DNA of 64,000 bases. Origin: an uncultured bacterium (GTDB lineage: Bacteria > Actinomycetota > Coriobacteriia > Coriobacteriales > Coriobacteriaceae). Location: the NCBI GenBank assembly GCA_905214525.1, contig CAJMMN010000005.1:1-64000 (forward strand). Direction: 5' to 3'. Position 1 is the stretch's first letter. The number at the start of each line of letters is the position of its first letter. The notes under the pieces are model-generated. The model was given only the letters and a program-made list of their open reading frames with translations. It was not told the DNA's origin and did no database searches. Below are positions 52,635-60,767 of this stretch, piece by piece. The position numbers and the translations under genes were made by a program.

Positions 52635-53956
52635 TCGACACCGAGCACGTTAAATGCGATACCTGCACCGCCCCCGAGCCCATGGAGCTCGATGCCAGCG
52701 ACGAGGCTTCGCGCGGCTGGCCCACCGTGGACATCGAGACCAACCCCTACAAGGCCCAGTTCCCGCTGTTCCAGCAGCACCCCGAGATCGCCTTCCTCGA
52801 TAGCGCCGCCACCGCGCAGCGCCCTGCCTGTGTGCTCGACGCCGAGCGCGACTTCTATCAGCGCATGAACGCCAACCCCCTGCGCGGCCTGTACTCGCTG
52901 TCCGTCGAGGCCACCGACGCCATCGCGAAGGTGCGCCAGCAGATCGCCGACGTCATCGGCGCCGCCCAGGCCAACGAGGTCGTCTTCACCCGCAACACGA
53001 GCGAGTCGCTCAACCTGGTCGCCAAGAGCTTTGCGCCCACGGTCCTCGAGCCGGGCGACGAGGTCGTCATCACCATCATGGAGCACCATTCCAACCTGAT
53101 TCCGTGGCAGCAGGTCTGCCGCGAGACCGGCGCCAAGCTCGTCTACCTCTACCCCACCAAGACCGGTCTACTCACCACCGAGGAGGTTCTGTCCAAGGTG
53201 GGCCCCAAGACCAAAATCTTGGCCGTGGGTCAGGTGTCTAACGTGCTGGGCGTCGAGAACCCGGTCAAGAATCTCGGCAAGCTCGTGCACAAGTACGGCG
53301 GCTACCTGGTCGTCGACGGTGCGCAGTCGCTGCCGCACATGCCGGTCGATGTGGCCGACCTGGGCGCCGACTTCTTTGCCTTTAGCGCGCACAAGGCCAT
53401 GGGCCCCATGGGCATCGGCGTGCTGTGGGGCAAAATGGACCTGCTCAACGCCATGCCGCCCATGCTCACCGGCGGCGAGATGATCGACTCTGTTACCGAG
53501 CAGGACGCCGTCTGGGCGCCCGTTCCCGAGAAATTCGAGGCCGGCACGCAGGACGCCGCCGGCATCTTCGCCACGGGTGCGGCACTCGACTACCTGGTCA
53601 ACACGGTGGGTTACGAGAACATCCAGGCCCGCGAGCAGGCACTCGTCCACTATCTGATGGGCGAACTCATGCAGCTCGACTTTGTCCAGATCATCGGCTC
53701 CATCTATTGGGATAACCACCACGGCGTCGTGAGCTTTAACGTCAAGGGCATCCACCCGCACGACGTCGCGAGCATCATGGACATGGACGGCGTCTGCATC
53801 CGCGCCGGTCACCACTGCGCGCAGCCGCTACTCACCTGGCTGGGCGTCGAGAACCTCGCCTGCTGCCGCGCCAGCGTGGCCTTCTACAACGACAAGGCTG
53901 ACATCGACAAGTTCATCGCCGGCCTGCATCACGTTTGGAGCACGTTCAATGGGTAA
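52631..53956 (+). CDS. sufS: SufS, cysteine desulfurase
   Basis: A 441-residue group II cysteine desulfurase. PLP-binding Lys lies in FSAHKAMGPMGIG, the substrate-binding RAGHHCAQPL contains the catalytic Cys, and FTRNTSESLNLVAKSF and VVDGAQSLPHMPVD are typical. It supplies sulfur to SufU. Compared with a typical SufS of about 405-410 residues, it has an extra N-terminal tail of about 35 residues that contains CDTC and is acidic. It overlaps sufD (4 bases) and sufU (8 bases). Confidence 0.94.
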   Translation: MIDTEHVKCDTCTAPEPMELDASDEASRGWPTVDIETNPYKAQFPLFQQHPEIAFLDSAATAQRPACVLDAERDFYQRMNANPLRGLYSLSVEATDAIAKVRQQIADVIGAAQANEVVFTRNTSESLNLVAKSFAPTVLEPGDEVVITIMEHHSNLIPWQQVCRETGAKLVYLYPTKTGLLTTEEVLSKVGPKTKILAVGQVSNVLGVENPVKNLGKLVHKYGGYLVVDGAQSLPHMPVDVADLGADFFAFSAHKAMGPMGIGVLWGKMDLLNAMPPMLTGGEMIDSVTEQDAVWAPVPEKFEAGTQDAAGIFATGAALDYLVNTVGYENIQAREQALVHYLMGELMQLDFVQIIGSIYWDNHHGVVSFNVKGIHPHDVASIMDMDGVCIRAGHHCAQPLLTWLGVENLACCRASVAFYNDKADIDKFIAGLHHVWSTFNG

Positions 53957-54383
53957 TCTGTACACCTCCACCACATTTATGGAGCACAACTCGCACCCCG
54001 ACTATAAGTACGAGATGGATGCTCCCACGCACGAGCACGACGGCATCAACCCCAGCTGCGGAGACGAGCTCACCTTGCAGCTACGCGTCGAGAATAACGT
54101 GATCAAGGAGGCCTCCTTCACCGGCCACGGCTGCGCCATCAGCCAGGCAAGCGCTGACATCATGGCCGACCTCATCACCGGCGAGACCGTTGAGGAAGCT
54201 CGCCGCCTGGCAGAGCTCTTCCTCGCCATGATCCGTGGCGAGCAGCTCTCCGAGGAAGACCTGGAAGACCTGGACGAGGCTGCCCAGCTTCAGGACATCT
54301 CGCACATGCCCGCCCGCGTCAAGTGCGCCGAGCTCGCCTGGCGCACCCTCGACGGCATGCTCACGGGACAAAATAATCAGTAG
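53949..54383 (+). CDS. sufU: SufU, sulfur-transfer protein
   Basis: A 144-residue IscU-like protein of the zinc-bound SufU group. The ligand residues appear in PSCGDEL, GHGCAISQAS and VKCAELAW. It takes sulfur from SufS and passes it to SufB. It starts inside the end of sufS. Its stop lies inside the second inverted repeat, just before the terminator at 54413. Confidence 0.93.
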   Translation: MGNLYTSTTFMEHNSHPDYKYEMDAPTHEHDGINPSCGDELTLQLRVENNVIKEASFTGHGCAISQASADIMADLITGETVEEARRLAELFLAMIRGEQLSEEDLEDLDEAAQLQDISHMPARVKCAELAWRTLDGMLTGQNNQ

Positions 54384-54393
54384 TACTTGTCCC
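54365..54393. promoter_or_regulatory. Inverted repeat IR2, copy of the IR1 motif at the suf 3' end
   Basis: GGGACAA (54365-54371) and TTGTCCC (54387-54393) match the arms of IR1, both with the shared flank AAATA inside and AAATCTT outside. The spacer is 15 bases, one more than in IR1 measured the same way. The repeat spans the sufU stop codon. Confidence 0.5.
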
Positions 54394-54412
54394 AAATCTT
54401 TAGTATTTTGTT

Positions 54413-54447
54413 GGCCGAATCGCTTGACAAGAGCGGTTCGGCCATTT
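54413..54447. terminator. Terminator between sufU and the Y1 transposase gene
   Basis: GGCCGAATCGC (54413-54423) pairs with GCGGTTCGGCC (54433-54443), with one G-U pair, followed by ATTTTC. It separates convergent genes and probably works both ways. Confidence 0.85.
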
Positions 54448-54448
54448 T

Positions 54449-55258
54449 CTATTCCGAGCCCTCAGCCTGAGTCTTCACCCGAGCATAAGCGCGCACGATA
54501 CGAGAGACGGTACTCTTGCTGATTCCCGTATAGCGTTCAATCTCGCGCACCGTAAAACCGGCATCGTGCAATCCAAAAATAACGGTATCGCGCTGCGCCG
54601 GCGGTGCAGCTTTAACCCCGTTGAGCGGAACCCCGAGGCGCTTCGCCAACTTGTCGGCAAAGGCGTGGCGTTCCCACTCCGTCTCTTTCATATCGCCCAG
54701 CGCTGGCTCGCCGCCGTCGGGCATCGACAGCGAATGGGTAATAAAGCCCTCGGCAGAACCAAAAAGCTCAAGCACGCAAGAAGGATCAGAAAATCCCCTC
54801 GCGACATCAGCCGCGTCACCGTCGTAAGCGCACAAATGCTCCGCAAAGCTGCTCCAGGGATAACGCTCGATTAGGCTAACGCCCGCCTCCTGTGGATCGG
54901 CGTGTACGGAGCGAATAGCCTCCATCACCTGCCAGTCGGTATCGAGCGAGCGCCGGTCAAAACGGTTCTGGAACAGATGGCCTGTGCGCCCCGTGCGTTT
55001 ATTGAACCGCCGCGCGTACGTCAAAAGCAGCCGGTGCATCGCCGCGCTCATCCTGTCCTCGTAATCTGCAAGCACCAAATGCACGTGATTGCCCATAAGG
55101 CACCAGGCGATAACCGTCACGCCCGCCTCACGGCAGCAGTCGCGCATCAGCTCCAAAAACTCCCACCGGTCTTCATCGCCCTCAAAGATGAGCTGCTTGT
55201 CCGTACCGCGGGCACAGACATAGTAAAAGCCAGTAACCGTTCTCCAAACGCGCTGCAT
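54449..55258 (-). CDS. Y1 (REP-associated-type) tyrosine transposase
   Basis: About 269 residues. The Y1 domain (1-150) contains the HxH metal site in LMGNHVHLVLADY and a YARRFNKRTGRTGHLFQNRF helix with the probable catalytic Tyr. The last 60 residues add a helix-turn-helix (TVREIERYTGISKSTVSRIV). Solitary genes like this are called RAYT when they handle REP-type hairpins; no nearby REP array was noticed. GAAGGGAG precedes the ATG at 55258. The open frame upstream to 55471 looks non-coding. Confidence 0.85.
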   Translation of the reverse strand: MQRVWRTVTGFYYVCARGTDKQLIFEGDEDRWEFLELMRDCCREAGVTVIAWCLMGNHVHLVLADYEDRMSAAMHRLLLTYARRFNKRTGRTGHLFQNRFDRRSLDTDWQVMEAIRSVHADPQEAGVSLIERYPWSSFAEHLCAYDGDAADVARGFSDPSCVLELFGSAEGFITHSLSMPDGGEPALGDMKETEWERHAFADKLAKRLGVPLNGVKAAPPAQRDTVIFGLHDAGFTVREIERYTGISKSTVSRIVRAYARVKTQAEGSE

Positions 55259-55661
55259 GGCGCTCCCTTCGCCGGGATCTGCTTGCCATCCAATACAGCA
55301 CGATTGAAGCGTGCCATCAAAACATTCACGCAAAACAATACACTCGCGCGGCCAAAGGCAGTAAACGGGCGGTGAACGGCACCGTTGCAACAGGTCAACC
55401 CATGCAACGCTTACAAGAGCTGACCAAAATCTTACCAAAATCGGACCCCCTCTACGGAAGTTCACGACCACAGAACATAGAGTTAAACCGTTTCAATTAA
55501 AACTTCCGGACTTCTCGCTACGAAAACTGAGCCGTTCGCCGAATATTCCGTGCATTTCGCGGTATTATAGGGGCTGCATGTCATGTCCCTTTCGAAGGGT
55601 CGCCCGGCAATCGCCAGCCACGACCCTCAGACGGGACGCCAACACGATAGAGAGGAGAGGC
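55259..55661 (+). other. Intergenic region with promoter and structured leader
   Basis: No gene is supported in these 403 bases. A TATTAT at 55563-55568 is a good -10 candidate for the scaffold gene, with no clear -35. The leader that would follow (about 55575-55661) can fold: CCCTTTCGAAGGG (55588-55600) and a longer pairing of GGGTCG with CGACCC. No known riboswitch consensus was recognised. AGGAGAGG is the ribosome site. Confidence 0.45.
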
Positions 55662-56396
55662 ATGCAGTACTCACAGGAAGTGGAGAACATGTGCCCCGTT
55701 GCCAAGGGTGCATACCACGGCCCCGCACCCATCCCCGAGGAGGGCAAGTGGGTCCAGGCTAAGGAGATTTCCGACATCTCCGGTCTTACGCACGGTGTGG
55801 GTTGGTGCGCACCTCAGCAGGGCGCCTGCAAGCTCACGCTGAACGTCAAGGACGGCATCATCGAGGAGGCCCTCGTTGAGACCATCGGCTGCTCGGGCAT
55901 GACCCACTCTGCCGCCATGGCTTCCGAGATCCTTCCCGGTAAGACCATCCTCGAGGCCCTCAACACCGACCTCGTCTGCGACGCCATCAACGTTGCTATG
56001 CGCGAGATCTTCCTGCAGATCGTTTACGGCCGCAGCCAGACCGCGTTCTCCGAGGGCGGCCTGCCCGTGGGCGCCTCCCTCGACGACCTCGGCAAGGGCC
56101 TTCGCTCTCAGGTCGGCACCATGTTCGGCACCAAGGCCAAGGGCGCTCGTTACCTCGAGCTCGCTCAGGGCTACGTCACCCGCATGGCTCTCAACGACAA
56201 GAACGAGATCATCGCATTCGAGTTCCTGAACCTCGGCAAGTTCACCGACGCCGTCAAGGCCGGCAAGACCCCCGAGGAGGCCATCGCTGGCGCTATGGGC
56301 CACTATGGTCAGTGGGAGAACGCTGCCAAGTACATCGACCCGCGCACCGACGAGGAGACTCACTCCGTCGCCAGCGTGTTCCCGGTTCACGAGTAG
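55662..56396 (+). CDS. Iron-sulfur cluster assembly scaffold-like protein
   Basis: A 244-residue protein with an IscU/NifU-type core: GVGWCAPQQGACKLTL, then TIGCSGMTHSAAMASEILPGKT, then an insertion with KAKGARYLELAQGYV. The conserved Cys-x-G and SAAMASE features resemble the N-terminal scaffold fold, but the remaining ligands are spaced differently, so it is a distinct subgroup. It occurs next to the GGGtGRT protein, as here (18 bases apart). Role in Fe-S assembly is inferred from the family name and fold. AGGAGAGG precedes the ATG at 55662, and it is the first gene of the pair. Confidence 0.85.
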   Translation: MQYSQEVENMCPVAKGAYHGPAPIPEEGKWVQAKEISDISGLTHGVGWCAPQQGACKLTLNVKDGIIEEALVETIGCSGMTHSAAMASEILPGKTILEALNTDLVCDAINVAMREIFLQIVYGRSQTAFSEGGLPVGASLDDLGKGLRSQVGTMFGTKAKGARYLELAQGYVTRMALNDKNEIIAFEFLNLGKFTDAVKAGKTPEEAIAGAMGHYGQWENAAKYIDPRTDEETHSVASVFPVHE

Positions 56397-56414
56397 AAAG
56401 GGAGGGAAATAACT

Positions 56415-57419
56415 ATGACTGTTACGTTCGAAGGTTACGAGCGCCGCGCTGACAAGATCAACAAGTGCCTCGCCGACAACGGCATCGCCTCCCTCGAGGA
56501 AGCTCTGCAGATCTGCACCGACAAGGGCTTCAACCCGCGTGAGATCGTCAACAACACCCAGTCCATCGCCTTCCAGAACGCCGAGTGGGCCTACACCCTC
56601 GGTTGCGCTCTCGCTGTCAAGCGTGGCGCCAAGTCCGCTTCTGAGGCTGCCGCCATCATCGGCGAGGGCATCCAGGCCTTCACCGTTCCCGGCTCCGTCG
56701 CCGAGGACCGTAAGGTCGGTCTGGGCCACGGCAACCTGGGCGCTATGCTGCTCTCCGACGACACCGAGTGCTTCGCCTTCCTGGCCGGCCACGAGTCCTT
56801 CGCTGCCGCCGAGGGCGCTATCGGTCTTGCTCTGAACGCCAACAAGGCTCGCAAGAAGCCGCTGCGCGTTATCCTCAATGGTCTGGGCAAGGATGCCGCC
56901 CAGATCATCGCCCGCATCAACGGCTTCACCTATGTGAAGACCCAGTTCGACTACTACACGGGCGAGCTCAAGGTCGTCGAGACCATCCCCTACTCCGATG
57001 GTCCCCGTGCTGCCGTTAACTGCTACGGCTCCGACGACGTCCGCGAGGGCGTTGCCATCATGTGGCACGAGAACGTCGACATCTCGATCACCGGCAACTC
57101 CACCAACCCCACGCGCTTCCAGCACCCCGTCGCTGGCACCTACAAGAAGGAGCGCCTCGAGGCTGGCAAGAAGTACTTCTCCGTCGCTTCTGGTGGCGGC
57201 ACTGGCCGTACCCTGCACCCGGACAACATGGGCGCCGGCCCTGCCTCTTACGGCATGACCGACACCATGGGCCGTATGCACTCCGATGCCCAGTTCGCCG
57301 GTTCTTCCTCCGTGCCTGCGCACGTCGACATGATGGGTCTCATCGGCATGGGCAACAACCCCATGGTCGGTGCCACCGTCGCCTGCGCTGTCGCCGTCGA
57401 GGAGGCCCTCAAGGCCTAA
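56415..57419 (+). CDS. GGGtGRT protein
   Basis: A 334-residue soluble protein with the motif that names its family, SVASGGGTGRTLHPDNMGAG, near residue 257. It also has LGHGNLGAMLLSDDTECFAF and VKTQFDYYTGELKVVETIPY. Its biochemical activity is not known; it is regularly coupled to the scaffold-like gene upstream. Codon use is very biased toward C-ending codons, suggesting high expression. AAAGGGAGG lies before its ATG. It is followed by a strong terminator. Confidence 0.9.
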   Translation: MTVTFEGYERRADKINKCLADNGIASLEEALQICTDKGFNPREIVNNTQSIAFQNAEWAYTLGCALAVKRGAKSASEAAAIIGEGIQAFTVPGSVAEDRKVGLGHGNLGAMLLSDDTECFAFLAGHESFAAAEGAIGLALNANKARKKPLRVILNGLGKDAAQIIARINGFTYVKTQFDYYTGELKVVETIPYSDGPRAAVNCYGSDDVREGVAIMWHENVDISITGNSTNPTRFQHPVAGTYKKERLEAGKKYFSVASGGGTGRTLHPDNMGAGPASYGMTDTMGRMHSDAQFAGSSSVPAHVDMMGLIGMGNNPMVGATVACAVAVEEALKA

Positions 57420-57454
57420 TCGCGCCCGCGCGATGCTCATATAGTTGAGCTTTG

Positions 57455-57487
57455 GAGCCGCTACCCACCCGGGTAGCGGCTCTTTTT
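57455..57487 (+). terminator. Rho-independent terminator of the scaffold/GGGtGRT operon
   Basis: GAGCCGCTACCC (57455-57466) pairs with GGGTAGCGGCTC (57471-57482) around ACCC, followed by TTTTTG. Confidence 0.93.
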
Positions 57488-57675
57488 GTTTGCGCTGTCG
57501 CAGGATAGCTAATGCCGATATATCAGTTGGGGCGAAATACGAGATGTGATGAGATGGAGCGTCAGAGCGTCCACGACGCCCACCTGTCATATTTGCCCTT
57601 TACCGATTTGCCGAGTCTTTGCGACCCCATTGCCGATCACCCGTGCGACAATGCGCCGGACGAGAAAGGAATCCG

Positions 57676-59235
57676 ATGGAATCGACTGATGTACTGGTAA
57701 TTGGATCTGGCATTGCGGGCCTTTGCGCCGCCATCGAAGCGGCACGCACGGGTGCAACCGTCACTGTGGCAAGCGCCGGCAAGACTATGAGTGGATCGAG
57801 CTTCTTCCCCGGAACCTGGGGCCTCGGCCTTATTGGCCCCGTCGACGAAGTCGATGAGCAGGACCTCATCGACACCATTCAGACCGTTGGTGGCGGCGTC
57901 GCCGACCCTACACTCGTCCAGACGTTTGTCCACGGCATTCCTCAGGCAATCCAATGGCTCGAGCAGGATCTGGGTGTTGAACTCCAGCGTCCGCAAAGCG
58001 CTGAGAGCGCTCAGCAAAAGCAGTTTATCCCCTGCTTTGACCACAAGACGCGCATGTGGCGCGGCCTAACCCGCAAGCCCCTTGAGGACGCTCTGACGAC
58101 CCGGATCGAGTCGCTCGGCATTCGCCTGCTCCCCCGCCATGAGCTTATCGACCTTGTTGAGGACACGAACGGCAGAATCACCGGAACCGTGCTCTACAAC
58201 CTCACCGAAGATCGAATCGTGCCCTTTGCTGCCAAAGCCACGATCATCGCAGCCGGTGGCACGGGTGGCCTGTTCGAGCGAAGCCTCACTTCCGCCGACG
58301 TGCTCAGCTCATCACAGGCCATCGCACTGGCGCACGGCGCATCGCTTACTAATATAGAGTTCATGCAGATGATGCCCGGCTTCATCGAGCCCAAGCGCAA
58401 CCTGGTCTTCAACGAGAAAACCTGGCGCTACGTACATGTAGACCAGCCGGTAGATATTGCCGACGACAAGCTGGACGACCTGCTCGAGCAGCGCTCTGGA
58501 TATGGTCCCTTCACTTCACGCCTGGATTCACGTGCAATCGATCTTGCCATCGACCAGGCAGGCGCCGAAGGCCTGGCGCTCCACTACGACTTCCCCCGCG
58601 AGGACGTCCCTGAGTTTGTGCAGACCTTTGCCACCTGGCTGCAAGACGAGCACGGCATCGCCCCGACCGACGAGATGCGCGTTGCAATGTATGCCCACGC
58701 CGCTAATGGCGGCATCAAGATCGATAAGACCGCGCACACGGGCGTTGAGGGCCTCTACGCTTGCGGCGAGGCGACAGGCGGCATGCACGGCGCCGACCGC
58801 ATTGGTGGCTTGTCAAGCGCCAACGGCATCGTGTTCGGACGCATCGCGGGCGCATCGGCAGCCCTTGCAGCGCAGAAAGAGCCTGAGACAGCCCTGAAGG
58901 CGGATATCGCCCTCCCCCAGCATGGCATAGCTACAGCAGATGCCGAACGCCTGACACACAGCCTTAAGCACACGATGAGCACCTATTGCATGATCAACAG
59001 GACCGAAACAGGCCTATCCGAGGCCCTGCTACAGCTTGAAAGCCTGCAAGACAAGGCCATGGCGCAGAGCAAGCCGCATGCCGAAGACAGCGAGATCGCA
59101 GCCCTCGCCCGCCTACAGTCGCAGATTCAGCTGTCGATGAAGATGGTCAAAGCCATGCGTAAGCGAACCGAAAGTCTCGGATCGCACTATCGAGCGGATT
59201 ATACTGGGCACCTATCTAAAGCAGAACACAACTAA
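57676..59235 (+). CDS. FAD-dependent oxidoreductase of the fumarate reductase / L-aspartate oxidase group
   Basis: A 519-residue cytoplasmic flavoprotein. The N-terminus has DVLVIGSGIAGLCAAIEAA (FAD-binding GxGxxG) and later ATIIAAGGTGGLFE. The C-terminal part has GEATGGMHGADRIGGLSSAN, which matches the flavin-covering segment of NadB/FrdA. A final helical domain ends with GSHYRADYTG. No iron-sulfur or NadA/NadC gene is next to it, so the substrate is unclear; L-aspartate oxidase and a solitary fumarate-type reductase are both possible. GAGAAAGGA lies before the ATG at 57676. Confidence 0.85.
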   Translation: MESTDVLVIGSGIAGLCAAIEAARTGATVTVASAGKTMSGSSFFPGTWGLGLIGPVDEVDEQDLIDTIQTVGGGVADPTLVQTFVHGIPQAIQWLEQDLGVELQRPQSAESAQQKQFIPCFDHKTRMWRGLTRKPLEDALTTRIESLGIRLLPRHELIDLVEDTNGRITGTVLYNLTEDRIVPFAAKATIIAAGGTGGLFERSLTSADVLSSSQAIALAHGASLTNIEFMQMMPGFIEPKRNLVFNEKTWRYVHVDQPVDIADDKLDDLLEQRSGYGPFTSRLDSRAIDLAIDQAGAEGLALHYDFPREDVPEFVQTFATWLQDEHGIAPTDEMRVAMYAHAANGGIKIDKTAHTGVEGLYACGEATGGMHGADRIGGLSSANGIVFGRIAGASAALAAQKEPETALKADIALPQHGIATADAERLTHSLKHTMSTYCMINRTETGLSEALLQLESLQDKAMAQSKPHAEDSEIAALARLQSQIQLSMKMVKAMRKRTESLGSHYRADYTGHLSKAEHN

Positions 59236-59244
59236 TCGATATCT

Positions 59245-59280
59245 ATGGGCCCCTTGAGCTCGAAGTGGCTCGAGGCCCAT
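59245..59280. terminator. Terminator-like hairpin
   Basis: ATGGGCC pairs with GGCCCAT, with an inner GAGC/GCTC helix. It lies 9 bases after the flavoprotein stop. No strong U-run follows. Confidence 0.6.
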
Positions 59281-59363
59281 TCGTGTCCGCACGGCAGCGT
59301 ATCCTTATTCTAAATACAGAGCTGGCAAAGCCCGCATAAACAATAGACCAGCGAGGAGGAAAT

Positions 59364-60224
59364 ATGGACAGTAGAGATATCGAGAAGTGGCGTGTCGAAC
59401 TTGATAGCCACGCCAATGTGGAAGACGGCGTTGAGTATTGGCTCGCACGCGATTTAATGGAACCCCTAGGATACGTCCAATGGCGCAATTTTGAGACTGC
59501 AATTAAGAGGGCAATGGCATCGTGTGAAGTCAACGAAATGCCTGTTGTTTCCTATTTTGTTGAAACCAGCAAAATAGTACCTACAGGAATAGGACAAAAA
59601 GCAGTCAAAGACTATAAGTTAACGCGCTACGCATGCTATTTAATCGCCCAAAACGGAGACCCAAACAAGCCAGAGATCGCGCTCGCGCAGGCGTACTTCG
59701 CCGTGCAGACCCGCCGCCAAGAGCTCATAGAGCAGCGCTTTGCAGAGATTCAGCGCTTGCAGGCGCGCCACTCGCTATCCGATTCAGAGAAACAGCTCTC
59801 GGGTATTGCGTTCAAACGCGGCGTGGGCTCCAAAGGATTCGCGATCATCAAGTCGAAGGGCGATGAAGCGTTATTCGGCGGTAGAAGCACGGCGGAAATG
59901 AAGCAGCAGCTCGGCGTACCCAAGAGCGCGGCATTGGCGGACAGGTTAGCCGATGTCCTCATCAAAGCAAAGGACCTTACGAACTCGATGACGGCCTTCA
60001 ACGCCGAGGAACACGACCTGTACGGCCTGGACCAGATCAAACAAGAGCACGTCGAGAACAACACAAGCGTGCGTGGCAGCCTCATCGACCGCGGAATTGT
60101 CCCCGAGAACCTACCACCTGCCGAAGATACAAAGAAGCTCGAACGTCGCGTGAAAGCAGACGAGAAAAAGCTCAAGGAGGGTACAGACGGATTCACCGAC
60201 CCCCAGGGCAGGCTCGACTTGTAA
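59364..60224 (+). CDS. dinD: DinD-like DNA damage-inducible protein
   Basis: A 286-residue protein similar in length to E. coli DinD (274). It has an N-terminal Bro-N-like part (WLARDLMEPLGYVQWRNFE), KDYKLTRYACYLIAQNGDPN, and the C-terminal FGGRSTAEMKQQLGVPKSAA and IDRGIVPENLPPAEDTKKLE segments, typical of DinD. The E. coli protein is induced by DNA damage and binds RecA; a LexA box was not identified here. AGGAGG lies 5 bases before the ATG. GC content drops slightly in the first part of the gene. Confidence 0.88.
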   Translation: MDSRDIEKWRVELDSHANVEDGVEYWLARDLMEPLGYVQWRNFETAIKRAMASCEVNEMPVVSYFVETSKIVPTGIGQKAVKDYKLTRYACYLIAQNGDPNKPEIALAQAYFAVQTRRQELIEQRFAEIQRLQARHSLSDSEKQLSGIAFKRGVGSKGFAIIKSKGDEALFGGRSTAEMKQQLGVPKSAALADRLADVLIKAKDLTNSMTAFNAEEHDLYGLDQIKQEHVENNTSVRGSLIDRGIVPENLPPAEDTKKLERRVKADEKKLKEGTDGFTDPQGRLDL

Positions 60225-60307
60225 AGCGTCTGTGCCCTTACGGGTTCGGCCCCATGCGAGGTTAATAAAAAAGACGGCCAACCGAAGTTGACCGTCTTAA
60301 CAATCTT

Positions 60308-60383
60308 TGGTGGGCCGTCAGGGGGTCGAACCCTGGACCTTGGGATTAAGAGTCCCCTGCTCTACCAACTGAGCTAACGACCC
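60308..60383 (-). tRNA. tRNA-Lys (CTT), copy 1
   Basis: On the minus strand a full cloverleaf starts GGGTCGTTAGCTCAG, has the anticodon loop CTCTTAA (anticodon CTT), a GGTTCGACCC-type T-arm, and an encoded CCA end. Acceptor pairing GGGTCGT with ACGGCCC is complete with one G-U. Confidence 0.95.
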
Positions 60384-60426
60384 AAAGCTAAAGTCCGTTG
60401 TTGCGGACTTTAGAGGAGATATCGTG

Positions 60427-60502
60427 TGGTGGGCCGTCAGGGGGTCGAACCCTGGACCTTGGGATTAAGAGTCCCCTGCTCTACCAACTGAGCTAACGAC
60501 CC
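60427..60502 (-). tRNA. tRNA-Lys (CTT), copy 2
   Basis: Identical by eye to the copy at 60308-60383 over the whole gene, including the CCA end. The two are separated by 43 bases. The duplicate may raise tRNA dosage for AAG, which is frequent in the GC-rich genes. Confidence 0.95.
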
Positions 60503-60524
60503 GATATCAACACGAAGCAAGAAC

Positions 60525-60602
60525 TGGGGTGGGTAAAGGGACTCGAACCCTCGACCTACGGGACCACAACCCGTCGCTCTAGCCAACTGAGCTACACCCA
60601 CC
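60525..60602 (-). tRNA. tRNA-His (GTG)
   Basis: On the minus strand: GGTGGGTGTAGCTCAG, anticodon loop TTGTGGT (anticodon GTG), GGTTCGAGTCC T-arm, acceptor GTGGGTG/TACCCAC. The extra 5' G opposite C73 and the encoded CCA are typical of tRNA-His. Confidence 0.95.
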
Positions 60603-60767
60603 GTGTCCTGTGCGCTTCGCGCTCGACTATTATTGCAAGGAACGCCACGCGATGCAAGCCCCAATTTTCAAGAATTTTGAAAAGAGTTTTTCAAGCGCGT
60701 TTCGAGCAATTCCCACCGGTTTCATAGGAGTAAACTTGCCCCACTGCAAATGCTCGAAAGGACAAGC

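Noticed and set aside
55671..57590. 639-codon minus-strand open frame
   Set aside because: Antisense to the scaffold and GGGtGRT genes, with Val/Leu/Gly-rich reading typical of the complement of biased codons.
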